From positions 1 through 40,034 of the forward strand of contig CAMBXP010000014.1 in assembly GCA_945871895.1 (NCBI GenBank): DNA of 40,034 nucleotides, given 5' to 3'. The notes beneath the pieces were generated by a model, which searched no databases, was not told the origin of the DNA, and was given only the letters and a program-made list of their open reading frames with translations. Shown here piece by piece: positions 31,169-39,838 of the stretch (the stretch's first letter is position 1; each line of letters begins with the position of its first letter). Both the position numbers and the translations under genes were made by a program. Source of the DNA: Chryseobacterium gleum. Its GTDB lineage: Bacteria; Bacteroidota; Bacteroidia; Flavobacteriales_C; GCA-002722245.

Positions 31169-33034
31169 ATGAATAAAAAACTACTACTCCTTTTCTTGAG
31201 CTCTTCTTTTTCTGTTTTTGCTCAAGTAACTGTTACTGTCGACTTTGCACAAAGCACAACTCCTATTTCACCTTTGATTTATGGAAGAAACAATTCCCTA
31301 TCGAGTACATCTTCTTCTCCAACTGCCACCAATGATTGGAATTTATTGAAAGAAGCGGGCATTCGTTTTACACGTGAAAATTCGGGAAATAATTGTTCTA
31401 AGTACAACTGGCGTTTGAAAATGAGCAGCCATCCCGATTGGTACAATAATGTTTACGCAGCCGATTGGGATTATGAAATAACTTCGGCGCAAACTCAAAT
31501 GCCCGATTTGAAATTAATGTACGGTTTTCAACTTTTGGGAATGGTAGCTAAAACCAATACCAAAAACTTTAATGATTGGAATTACAATAGTTCTCAGTAT
31601 TGGTCGGGTGTACACCAAAATTTAGCAGGTGGTGGAGTAATAAATACAGGTGGAGGAAGCACTGCCCTAACGCAAGGTGATACCAACCAGTATTTAAAGT
31701 CGTGGCCTGTTGATTCTTCTGTGGCGATTCTTGATCACTGGTTGAACAATTTGACTATCAACCCTGCTGCTATCGAATACTGGAACCTCGATAACGAGCC
31801 AGATATATGGAACGGTACCCACGATGATGTACTTCGTGCTAATATAGATGCTGAATTTTATGTTCAGAAATATATCGCCGCCGCCAAAAAAGCAAGAGCT
31901 TTGTATCCAAATATTAAATTAACCGGCCCAATTGCTGCCAATGAATGGCAATGGTATGCTTGGAATGACGCCAATATTAATAACAATGGTAAAAACTATT
32001 CATGGTTGGAGTATTTTATTAAACGTATTGCCGAAGAGCAAATAAGCAGCGGCATTCGTTTGCTTGATGTGATTGACTTACATCACTATCCTAGCGGCAC
32101 CAATCAAAGTAATATTATGCAATACCATCGTGTTTACTTCGATCCCACTTATGTTTTTCCTGAGGCCAACGGGGTGAAAAAGGTGAACGGAGGCTGGGAT
32201 GCTTCCATCACTACCGAAAAAGTATTTGTGCGTTGCAACGATTGGCTCAACCTATATTTAGGTGCTGGTCACGGAGTAAAGTTTGGAGTATCAGAGACCG
32301 ATATAAACTCATCCGACGCAAACACCAACGCCATGTGGTATGCTTCTCTTTTGGGTGAATTTATGCGCAATAAAGATGCAGAATACTTAACTCCATGGAC
32401 ATGGAAAACAGGAATGTGGGAAACGGTGCACTTGTTTAGTCGCTACAATCACGACAATTATTTACCTTCTGTTTCAAGCGATGAATTGAATGTTTCAGCG
32501 CACACCTCTATCAATGATGCAAATGACTCTGCAACGGTTTTGTTGATCAATCGCTCTGCCAGTTCAAGTAAAAGTGTTACTTTGAATTTGAATAATTTAA
32601 ATCTTAGCGATAGAACATTCGAAAGCTATCAACTAAAACAATTACCATCCACTGAAACTTTTGTATCGCATACCACCAATGCTTTAGCAAAGAGTAATGT
32701 AAATTTAGTTTCGGGAAGTGTTTCTATCACTTTACCTGCCATGTCGGTTACTTCTATAATTATTCCTACCGGATTTACAACTGGGGTGAATACCTTAAAG
32801 ACAAGTAATATTGAGGTATTTCCTAATCCGGCCAACAATCAATTATTTGTGCAAAGCGCAGAGAATATAAATTCTGTGGTGATTATATACAATCTATTGG
32901 GTGAAAATATGGGTGAGTGGAATTGCATTGGAAAAAGCAGTATTGATATTTCAAATTTAGCTTCGGGACCCTATACAGTTAAAGTCTATCAAAATGATGA
33001 TTGCAAGAATTTCAAAGTAGTTAAGATACAATAG
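31169..33034 (+). CDS. GH44-like glycoside hydrolase with T9SS sorting domain
   Basis: A 621-residue secreted glycosidase. A signal peptide (1-18, SFSVFAQ) is followed by a TIM-barrel domain resembling GH44 endoglucanases/xyloglucanases. Glu210 in YWNLDNEPDIW is the expected acid/base, and Glu376 in FGVSETDIN the likely nucleophile; VIDLHHYP is also typical. A beta domain with LLINRSASSSKSVTLNL follows, and residues about 545-621 (VFPNPANNQLFV to the end) form a type A T9SS sorting domain, so the enzyme is exported through type IX secretion. Family assignment at GH44 rather than a neighbouring clan A family is by motif only. Confidence 0.85.
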   Translation: MNKKLLLLFLSSSFSVFAQVTVTVDFAQSTTPISPLIYGRNNSLSSTSSSPTATNDWNLLKEAGIRFTRENSGNNCSKYNWRLKMSSHPDWYNNVYAADWDYEITSAQTQMPDLKLMYGFQLLGMVAKTNTKNFNDWNYNSSQYWSGVHQNLAGGGVINTGGGSTALTQGDTNQYLKSWPVDSSVAILDHWLNNLTINPAAIEYWNLDNEPDIWNGTHDDVLRANIDAEFYVQKYIAAAKKARALYPNIKLTGPIAANEWQWYAWNDANINNNGKNYSWLEYFIKRIAEEQISSGIRLLDVIDLHHYPSGTNQSNIMQYHRVYFDPTYVFPEANGVKKVNGGWDASITTEKVFVRCNDWLNLYLGAGHGVKFGVSETDINSSDANTNAMWYASLLGEFMRNKDAEYLTPWTWKTGMWETVHLFSRYNHDNYLPSVSSDELNVSAHTSINDANDSATVLLINRSASSSKSVTLNLNNLNLSDRTFESYQLKQLPSTETFVSHTTNALAKSNVNLVSGSVSITLPAMSVTSIIIPTGFTTGVNTLKTSNIEVFPNPANNQLFVQSAENINSVVIIYNLLGENMGEWNCIGKSSIDISNLASGPYTVKVYQNDDCKNFKVVKIQ

Positions 33035-33057
33035 TAATTCGCTTTTTAAGATGAGGT

Positions 33058-33091
33058 AAATGTTCCTTCGGGGCTACTTGAAGGAACATTT
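33058..33091 (+). terminator. Terminator-like hairpin after glycosidase gene
   Basis: AAATGTTCCTTC (33058-33069) pairs exactly with GAAGGAACATTT (33080-33091) around a 10-base loop, 23 bases behind the stop codon. The T-run after it is short. Confidence 0.65.
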
Positions 33092-33155
33092 TATATTCTG
33101 ATTTGCCATAATTTCAATTTTTTATCCTATTTCATTTTGACCGATTTTGTTCTTT

Positions 33156-33170
33156 TGGCACGCTTTCTGA
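33156..33170 (+). promoter_or_regulatory. Sigma-54-like promoter candidate
   Basis: TTGGCACGCTTTCTGAA resembles the TGGCAC-N5-TTGCA consensus: the -24 half is perfect, but the -12 half reads CTGA instead of TTGC. It is 37 bases before the ATG of the small lipoprotein gene. Chance is quite possible. Confidence 0.25.
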
Positions 33171-33206
33171 AAAGGGGAAGCCACTCTTAACTTAAATCTT
33201 TTTATT

Positions 33207-33599
33207 ATGAAAAAAATCTTTTTACTACTAATATCGATTGTATGTCTAGCTTTAACTTCTTGCGAGAAGGAAAAAACTCCAGCTCAACTTCTTCAAAAAA
33301 CTTGGATTGCCAGTTCGCAAGAAATACTGGGAAGTGTGGTGCCATTAACCGATGGATCTTCCTTAACCTTTAATGCCGATAATAAGGGATCTGACTACAA
33401 AGGCTCAAACAAAACTACTGGCGCTTTCACCTACACTTTAAATGATGCTGGTAACTCTTTAGCAATTGTTGATACAGATAACAATGGAGGGAATTACAAT
33501 TACACATGGACAGTTGAAACACTTACTGAAAGTGATTTAACAATTAGCACAAATACAGGCATGTTTGGTGTGATTCGAATTATATTGAAAGCAAAATAG
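33207..33599 (+). CDS. Small lipocalin-like lipoprotein
   Basis: A 130-residue lipoprotein: signal peptide with lipobox LALTSC (Cys19) then EKEKTPAQLLQKTWIASSQEI, the start typical of lipocalin-like (DUF4923/lipocalin_5-type) Bacteroidota lipoproteins. The rest is beta-strand rich (SSLTFNADNKGSDYKG, AFTYTLNDAGNSLAIVDTD, YTWTVETLTESDLTIST). Function unknown; probably a surface or periplasmic ligand-binding barrel. The PQQ-propeller gene begins 49 bases later and may share its transcript. Confidence 0.8.
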   Translation: MKKIFLLLISIVCLALTSCEKEKTPAQLLQKTWIASSQEILGSVVPLTDGSSLTFNADNKGSDYKGSNKTTGAFTYTLNDAGNSLAIVDTDNNGGNYNYTWTVETLTESDLTISTNTGMFGVIRIILKAK

Positions 33600-33648
33600 G
33601 GGATACAATCAAAACATTACACTACTTAAAATTGAAAAACAAAAATTC

Positions 33649-35604
33649 ATGAAAACGACATTACATAAAATATGTTTACTTGCATTTGTAGCAGTATTTT
33701 CAGCTGCTTCTTTAAATGCACAAGTAAAAGAAATTTGGACCAAAGACATACCGGGGAGTTTTCTTTGGCAAAAAGTATTTACATCGGGAAATTTCCTATA
33801 CACCAATGCAGAAGGCTTATCGAAGGTGAACAACGAAACAGGTAAAACCATTTGGACGCTTAAGCAATTTCCAAATATCGCTATCGAGAACGTTGATGAA
33901 TTGCAAGGTTCTTCATTGTTATCAGTAGTGAACGAAGGCGCTACCTACTTAATTGATCCTTTTACTGGAGAAATTAAGTTTGATTCAAGAGCTTCTGGTA
34001 TTTCTGAATTGAAAGACAAAGTTGTTTTGTATAAATCTAACGGATTGTTTCTTTCGGGTAAAGATCTTGCTCAAAAACCAATCATTTTGTTGGTTGATAT
34101 CAATAAAGGACAAGTGATGTGGAAGATGCAAGAAGAGTTTGGTAGCATCATCTCTATCAATGAACTTTCTAAAACAGAATTGTTATTGGTTACTGTTTTC
34201 AATAACTACAAAACAAATATTACCAACGGTTCTGTTATTTGGAAAAATGCAATTTCTGCAGAGAGTGAAAAAGTAGCCAACATGGGTGGTGCTTTAGGTG
34301 GTTTGGTAAAAGATATCGCTAATGCTGCTGCCGATAAAAGTGATATCGTGGTTCGTTATTTCGAAAATCCAACTAAAACTGTTTTTGTTTTAGGCGTAGA
34401 AAAAAAGGAAAACAAACCTTCTCCCGATGGTAAAACAACTGTAGTTGTTTACAAAAACAGTTACCACGCTTACAACATGGTCGATGGAAAACGCTATTGG
34501 AATGCTGCCATTGAAATAGACGGAAAGATTAGTCAGTGCGCTTTTTACAACGATAATTTTATCATTATGCCAAGCGATGAATTGACTACTAAAGTGAACA
34601 TGTTCGATTTAAATACTGGCTTTGGTAAATGGGGTAAAAAAGGTAAGGGTACTAAAGTGAATGGTGGTGTTACTGGTTGCTACTTAGCCAATGATAAAAT
34701 GATGATTGTAACGAGCAAAAATGGTAAAAATTCATTGTACTTGTTAGATGTAAATACTGGCTTACCAACGTTCAAGAAACCTACCAAAATTATTGGTGAT
34801 ATTTCTCAAACATATTTAACCTCAAAAGGTATTTTGTATCAAACTTCAAACGAAATCAATGTGATCGATCCTTCTACAGGAGTGTTGGGTTTTGAAAAAT
34901 CAATTTACACCAATCCTTCTCTTTGCCGAGCGACTGAAGACAAACTTTTTGTTTACGATAAATCACAAGGAAAAATTGTTGCTATCGATTTGATGACTTG
35001 CGCCATTACTAGCATTTCACAAAACAGTGTATATGCCGATGGTAAAGAAGAATTTACTGCACTAGAACTTCGTGTAGATGGATTTATTTTAACGTCATCT
35101 CAAAACATTGCTTTCATTTCTAAAGAAGGGGCAACAGTGTTTAGCAAATATTTTCCTGCTCCAAAAGAATCAGGTTTAATGCAAGCATTGTTGTATGCGC
35201 AAGCTGCAAGAGCTGCTTATATTGGTGTTCGTTCTGCACAAGCCTCTGTTGCTTTTAATGATGCTGCTCGTCAAACAAATAATGCTACCGGACAGCAAGT
35301 TTTGGGTGCTTTTGGCGATGCTTATGGAGATTACTCTAAACAAGCAACAGGTTTTGCGCTGCAATCGATTCAACAAGCTCAAGCGCGATTTAAAGCGACA
35401 TCTCAAGGAAGAGATTTTGTGATTATCCTTACCGATACTGATCATGGAAATGTGTTGGCTATGGTGAGTAAAACAAGCGGACAAATTATGGGCGAGGTGA
35501 ATTTGGGAAGAGAAAAAACTCCTAAATACACAGTGGATGATGTAACTGGGCAAATTTTCATGGAAAATAAAAAAGGAAATATTGTTTCTTATAAACTGAA
35601 TTAG
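33649..35604 (+). CDS. Secreted PQQ-like beta-propeller protein
   Basis: A 651-residue exported protein (signal peptide 1-25, ASLNAQ). It is made of repeated PQQ-type blades: VKEIWTKDIPGSFLWQKV, LSKVNNETGKTIWTLKQ, YLIDPFTGEIKFDSRA, VDINKGQVMWKMQEE, FDLNTGFGKWGKKG, LDVNTGLPTFKKPT. A roughly 90-residue helical, alanine/glutamine-rich insert (about 500-590; LMQALLYAQAARAAYIGVRSA) interrupts the last blades before the propeller resumes with GNVLAMVSKTSGQIMGE. This is probably a binding scaffold and not a quinoprotein dehydrogenase, as no catalytic partner domain is seen. A strong terminator follows. Confidence 0.83.
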   Translation: MKTTLHKICLLAFVAVFSAASLNAQVKEIWTKDIPGSFLWQKVFTSGNFLYTNAEGLSKVNNETGKTIWTLKQFPNIAIENVDELQGSSLLSVVNEGATYLIDPFTGEIKFDSRASGISELKDKVVLYKSNGLFLSGKDLAQKPIILLVDINKGQVMWKMQEEFGSIISINELSKTELLLVTVFNNYKTNITNGSVIWKNAISAESEKVANMGGALGGLVKDIANAAADKSDIVVRYFENPTKTVFVLGVEKKENKPSPDGKTTVVVYKNSYHAYNMVDGKRYWNAAIEIDGKISQCAFYNDNFIIMPSDELTTKVNMFDLNTGFGKWGKKGKGTKVNGGVTGCYLANDKMMIVTSKNGKNSLYLLDVNTGLPTFKKPTKIIGDISQTYLTSKGILYQTSNEINVIDPSTGVLGFEKSIYTNPSLCRATEDKLFVYDKSQGKIVAIDLMTCAITSISQNSVYADGKEEFTALELRVDGFILTSSQNIAFISKEGATVFSKYFPAPKESGLMQALLYAQAARAAYIGVRSAQASVAFNDAARQTNNATGQQVLGAFGDAYGDYSKQATGFALQSIQQAQARFKATSQGRDFVIILTDTDHGNVLAMVSKTSGQIMGEVNLGREKTPKYTVDDVTGQIFMENKKGNIVSYKLN

Positions 35605-35621
35605 TCTATATCATTTTTTAG

Positions 35622-35659
35622 AATAGTCATCAGTCGGCCTACTGGTGACTATTTTTTTT
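35622..35659 (+). terminator. Intrinsic terminator after PQQ-propeller gene
   Basis: AATAGTCATCAGT (35622-35634) pairs with ACTGGTGACTATT (35641-35653; one wobble) around a 6-base loop, running into an eight-base T-run. Confidence 0.88.
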
Positions 35660-35759
35660 ACTGTTTACCAAATTTTAATTTGCCAGAATTCGAATATTTT
35701 GTTTTCTAGTTTTTAGTCACATTGTATATTTTTACTCTTAGTTCTAACTAATTCTATAA

Positions 35760-35895
35760 GGCTTTTTAACCTAATTGCACTCTTCAGCCATTTGAAATGA
35801 TATTAAAGCTCCTCACAAGCCCCATCTCATATGGTGGTATGCTTAGATCGGCGTTCTTTAACCGGTGGGGGCTTTTTTGTCTTGTTGAAAAAGCC
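35760..35895 (+). ncRNA. Candidate structured RNA upstream of purL
   Basis: GGCTTTTTAAC (35760-35770) can pair with GTTGAAAAAGCC (35884-35895; one bulge). Inside it AAGCCCC (35817-35823) pairs with GGGGCTT (35868-35874), running into TTTTTT, and encloses CCAT/ATGG and ATCGG/CCGGT hairpins. GGCTTTTT at 35870-35877 competes for the same AAAAAGCC. It may be an attenuator of purL, a free small RNA with its own terminator, or chance. No known family was recognised. The rest of the 35605-35960 gap is AT-rich, with only the terminator and a promoter-like box. Confidence 0.4.
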
Positions 35896-35930
35896 TAATA
35901 AATCAAACTCAGCATTCTACAAAAAAATAG

Positions 35931-35938
35931 TATTTTCG
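35931..35938 (+). promoter_or_regulatory. Candidate -7 box for purL
   Basis: TATTTTCG followed by C, identical to the box before tRNA-Ser and one base off TAnnTTTG, lies 22 bases before the purL ATG. If this is the true promoter, the structured region at 35760-35895 would not be part of the purL mRNA. Confidence 0.4.
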
Positions 35939-35960
35939 CGCATACATAAACAAGTGCGAA

Positions 35961-38900
35961 ATGATTTCATTTTTTGGTGATTCTTCAAGTAAAGTTTTTG
36001 CAGTGCAAACCGCTGCTCAACTGTCTAATCAAGATATTCAAAAGCTCAACTGGTTGTTTGGCGATGTGCAATTAATTGTCGGCGATAGCATCAACAAAAC
36101 TTTTGTTGGTCCGCGTGCCGCTATGGTTACACCATGGAGCACTAACGCCGTTGAAATTACCCAAAACATGGGTGTTACGGGTATCATAAGAATTGAAGAG
36201 TTTGATGCAGTAGCTGCCGATTTCACTGCTTTCGACCCTATGTTGCAACATAAATTTCCTGCATTAGAACAAAATATTTTCGATATCAATATCAAGCCAG
36301 AAGCGATTTTATATATCGATGATATCGCTGCCTACAACCAAAAAGAAGGTTTGGCTTTGAATGCCGAAGAAGTGGAATATTTGAATGGCTTATCGAAAAA
36401 ATTAAATAGAAAATTGACCGATTCAGAGGTTTTCGGATTTTCACAAGTGAATTCAGAACACTGCCGTCACAAAATTTTCAATGGTACTTTCGTGATTGAT
36501 GGCGTGGAGAAAGAAACTTCTCTTTTCAAATTAATCAAGAAAACTTCGCAAGAAAATCCGAACTCCATTGTTTCAGCTTACAAAGATAACGTGGCTTTTG
36601 TTGAGGGTCCGAGCATCGATCAATTCGCGCCAAAAACAGCCGACAAACCCGATTTCTACCAAGTTGAAAAAATAAATTCTGTAATTTCTTTAAAAGCAGA
36701 AACACACAATTTCCCTACTACTGTTGAGCCTTTCAATGGCGCTGCAACTGGTTCGGGCGGGGAAATTCGCGATAGATTAGCAGGCGGTAAAGGTTCATTA
36801 CCATTGGCGGGAACAGCGGTGTACATGACATCCTACTCTCGTTTGAAAGACAATCGCAGCTGGGAAAATGGAATGGCCGAAAGAAAATGGTTGTACCAAA
36901 CACCAATGGATATTTTAATCAAAGCATCGAATGGTGCAAGTGATTTTGGAAATAAATTCGGACAACCCCTAATCACCGGTTCTGTGTTCACTTTTGAACA
37001 TGAAGAGGAGGGAAGAAAATTAGGTTTCGATAAAGTGATTATGCAAGCCGGAGGAATAGGTTTCGGTAAAAAAGAAGAGGCCTTGAAAGAGGAGCCACAA
37101 GTGAGCGATAAAGTAGTGATTTTAGGTGGTGAAAATTATAGAATTGGAATGGGTGGTGCTGCTGTATCATCGGCCGATACTGGTGCTTTTAGCAATGCCA
37201 TTGAATTAAATGCTATTCAGCGTTCAAACCCAGAGATGCAAAAAAGAGCCATGAATGCTATTCGTGGTATGATTGAAAGTGGTAACAATCCTATTGTTTC
37301 TATTCATGATCATGGGGCTGGCGGACACCTAAACTGTCTTTCTGAATTGGTGGAAGCAACCGGTGGTAGAATCGATTTAGATAAATTGCCTGTGGGCGAC
37401 CCAACTCTTTCTGCTAAAGAAATTATTGGCAACGAATCGCAAGAAAGAATGGGCTTGGTCATTAAAGCCAAAGATGTTGATGCACTGTTAAAAGTTGCCG
37501 AACGTGAGCGCGCGCCAATGTATGTGGTGGGTGAAGTGACAGGCGATCATCGTTTTACTTTTCAATCTTCAAGCAATGGCGTTAAACCAATGGATTTAGA
37601 ACTCGACGATATGTTTGGTTCTTCTCCAAAAACGGTGATGAACGATGTTTCGGTGAAGAGACAATACAAAGATGTTGCTTACGACGCTACAAAAATTCAA
37701 AGTTATGTTGAGCAAGTTTTAAAATTAGAAGCTGTTGCGTGTAAAGACTGGTTGACGAATAAAGTCGATCGTTGTGTAACAGGTAAAGTGGCTAAACAAC
37801 AGGCTGCCGGTCCGCTACAATTGCCATTGAACAACGTGGGTGTAATGGCTTTAGATTACAATGGTAAGGAAGGTATTGCAGCGTCAATCGGACACGCTCC
37901 TTTAAGCGCTGTGATTGATGCAGCTGCTGGCTCTAAAAATGCTATTGCTGAGGCTTTAACCAATTTGGTTTGGGCTCCTTTGCAAGACGATTTAAAATCG
38001 GTTTCTCTTTCTGCCAACTGGATGTGGCCTTGTAAAAACGAAGGTGAAGATGCGCGTTTGTATGCTGCGGTAGAAGCAGTTTCTCAATTTGCCATCAACT
38101 TAGGAATCAACATTCCAACAGGAAAAGATTCTTTAAGTATGAAACAGAAATACAAAGACCAAGAAGTTATTTCTCCGGGTACTGTGGTGATTTCTGCAGT
38201 GGGACATTGTAACGATATTCAAAAAGTGGTGGAACCTGTTTTAACTAAAAAAGCAGGCAACAAAATATTCTATATCAACTTATCGAAAGATGCCTACAAA
38301 TTAGGTGGTTCTTCTTTCGCGCAGGTGAACAATAAAATTGGTAAAGAAACTCCAACTATTAAAGATGATGTTGCATTCAAAAGCGGATTCAATGCATTGC
38401 AGACTTTAATCAAAAAAGGATTTGTTTCTGCCGGACACGATATTTCTTCAGGCGGAATGATCACTACTCTTTTAGAGATGTGTTTTGCAGATGTTAATCT
38501 TTCTGCATCTTTAGATTTAAGTGCTTTGAAAGAAAATGATTCTGTGAAATTATTGTTTTCTGAAAATAGTGGTGTAGTGTTTCAAACGCTTAATGCTGCT
38601 GCCGTAGAAGAAGTGTTGAAAAATGCTAAAGTGGAATTTCATATCATTGGTGAAGCCAAAGAAGGTGCATCTTTAGAAGTTAAAAATGGCAATGAAAATC
38701 TAAGTTTTAACATCGCACAATTGCGTGATGTTTGGTATGAAACTTCTTTCTTGTTAGATCAAAAACAATCGGGAGTTAAAAAAGCTACCGAGCGTTTCAA
38801 CAATTATAAAAATCAGGCTTTAAACTTTAATTTCTTACCATCTTTCACTGGTAAAAAACCGGTGGTAGATGCGAAAAGTGTTCGTCCGAAAGCAGCAGTA

Positions 38901-39635
38901 ATTCGCGAAAAAGGATCGAACTCAGAAAGAGAAATGGCGAATGCTTTATTTCTTGCTGGTTTTGATGTGAAAGATGTACACATGACCGATTTAATCACTG
39001 GAAGAGAGACTTTGGAAGACATACAAATGATAGTTGCTGTTGGTGGTTTCTCTAATTCAGATGTGCTGGGTTCTGCTAAAGGTTGGGCCGGAGCATTCTT
39101 GTACAATGAGAAAGCGAAAAATGCCTTACAAAAATTCTTTGCACGTAAAGATACTTTGTCGTTGGGGGTTTGCAATGGTTGTCAGCTCTTCATTGAATTG
39201 GGATTAATCAATCCAGATCATGAGCAAAAACCAAAAATGCTGCACAACGATTCACATAAATTTGAGTGTGTATTTACAAGTGTTACGATTCAAAAAAATC
39301 ATTCTATTATGTTGTCTTCTTTAGAAGGCAGCACGCTAGGTATTTGGTCGGCGCACGGTGAAGGAAAATTCTCTTTCCCTTATGCAGAAGAGAAATACAA
39401 TATCGTTGGTAAATATGGCCACGCTGCATATCCTGCCAATCCAAATGGATCTGATTTCAACACCGCAGTTTTAACTTCTAATGATGGTCGACATTTAGTG
39501 ATGATGCCGCATTTAGAGCGTTCTACTTTCCCTTGGAATTGGGCAAATTATCCCGATAGAAAAGATGAGGTAACGCCATGGGTGGAAGCTTTTGTGAATG
39601 CGAGAGAGTGGTGTGTTGGAAAAGTAAAAAGTTAA
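35961..39635 (+). CDS. purL: Phosphoribosylformylglycinamidine synthase (large, single-chain)
   Basis: A 1224-residue FGAM synthase of the large, single-chain type, catalysing the glutamine- and ATP-dependent fourth step of purine synthesis. An N-terminal PurS-like domain (about 1-140) is followed by the linker and FGAM synthetase core: FGFSQVNSEHCRHKIFNG, LKAETHNFPTTVEPFNGAATGSGG. A second, non-catalytic ATP-binding half follows. The C-terminal glutaminase domain (about 970-1224) has GVCNGCQLF (Cys1071) and HGEGKFSF (His1132, Glu1134). Length is close to the E. coli enzyme (about 1295). It is monocistronic here; upstream lies a candidate structured RNA. Confidence 0.96.
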   Translation: MISFFGDSSSKVFAVQTAAQLSNQDIQKLNWLFGDVQLIVGDSINKTFVGPRAAMVTPWSTNAVEITQNMGVTGIIRIEEFDAVAADFTAFDPMLQHKFPALEQNIFDINIKPEAILYIDDIAAYNQKEGLALNAEEVEYLNGLSKKLNRKLTDSEVFGFSQVNSEHCRHKIFNGTFVIDGVEKETSLFKLIKKTSQENPNSIVSAYKDNVAFVEGPSIDQFAPKTADKPDFYQVEKINSVISLKAETHNFPTTVEPFNGAATGSGGEIRDRLAGGKGSLPLAGTAVYMTSYSRLKDNRSWENGMAERKWLYQTPMDILIKASNGASDFGNKFGQPLITGSVFTFEHEEEGRKLGFDKVIMQAGGIGFGKKEEALKEEPQVSDKVVILGGENYRIGMGGAAVSSADTGAFSNAIELNAIQRSNPEMQKRAMNAIRGMIESGNNPIVSIHDHGAGGHLNCLSELVEATGGRIDLDKLPVGDPTLSAKEIIGNESQERMGLVIKAKDVDALLKVAERERAPMYVVGEVTGDHRFTFQSSSNGVKPMDLELDDMFGSSPKTVMNDVSVKRQYKDVAYDATKIQSYVEQVLKLEAVACKDWLTNKVDRCVTGKVAKQQAAGPLQLPLNNVGVMALDYNGKEGIAASIGHAPLSAVIDAAAGSKNAIAEALTNLVWAPLQDDLKSVSLSANWMWPCKNEGEDARLYAAVEAVSQFAINLGINIPTGKDSLSMKQKYKDQEVISPGTVVISAVGHCNDIQKVVEPVLTKKAGNKIFYINLSKDAYKLGGSSFAQVNNKIGKETPTIKDDVAFKSGFNALQTLIKKGFVSAGHDISSGGMITTLLEMCFADVNLSASLDLSALKENDSVKLLFSENSGVVFQTLNAAAVEEVLKNAKVEFHIIGEAKEGASLEVKNGNENLSFNIAQLRDVWYETSFLLDQKQSGVKKATERFNNYKNQALNFNFLPSFTGKKPVVDAKSVRPKAAVIREKGSNSEREMANALFLAGFDVKDVHMTDLITGRETLEDIQMIVAVGGFSNSDVLGSAKGWAGAFLYNEKAKNALQKFFARKDTLSLGVCNGCQLFIELGLINPDHEQKPKMLHNDSHKFECVFTSVTIQKNHSIMLSSLEGSTLGIWSAHGEGKFSFPYAEEKYNIVGKYGHAAYPANPNGSDFNTAVLTSNDGRHLVMMPHLERSTFPWNWANYPDRKDEVTPWVEAFVNAREWCVGKVKS

Positions 39636-39664
39636 AAGTCAAAAGCAAAAAGTTGATTGTTTCG

Positions 39665-39725
39665 CTCTGCTAAGTTTAGCGAAGCGTAACTTTGCTGAAT
39701 CTTTTCCCGAAGCTTTCAGCTTCCT
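39665..39725. repeat. REP-like repeat, copy 1
   Basis: A 61-base unit beginning CTCTGCTAAGTTTAGCG and ending CCCGAAGCTTTCAGCTTCCT. It can form two small hairpins (GCTA-AGTT-TAGC and GAAGCT-TTC-AGCTTC). The second copy lies 12 bases further on. Confidence 0.8.
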
Positions 39726-39737
39726 TATTCCCCCCCC

Positions 39738-39797
39738 CTCTGCTAAGTTTAGCGCAGCGAACTTTGCTGAATCTTTTCCCGAAGCTTTCAGCTTCCT
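39738..39797. repeat. REP-like repeat, copy 2
   Basis: A 60-base unit identical to 39665-39725 except for one substitution and one missing base. It ends 41 bases before the RAYT start codon, the usual place of REP sequences next to their transposase gene. A run of eight C separates the copies. Confidence 0.8.
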
Positions 39798-39838
39798 CTA
39801 AATTTTTATAATTTCACCCCTCTAACTAAACTAACATC

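Noticed and set aside
35816..35878. Known purine or other riboswitch before purL
   Set aside because: The conserved cores of purine, preQ1, TPP or PRPP-type aptamers were not recognisable, so only an unnamed structured RNA is proposed.
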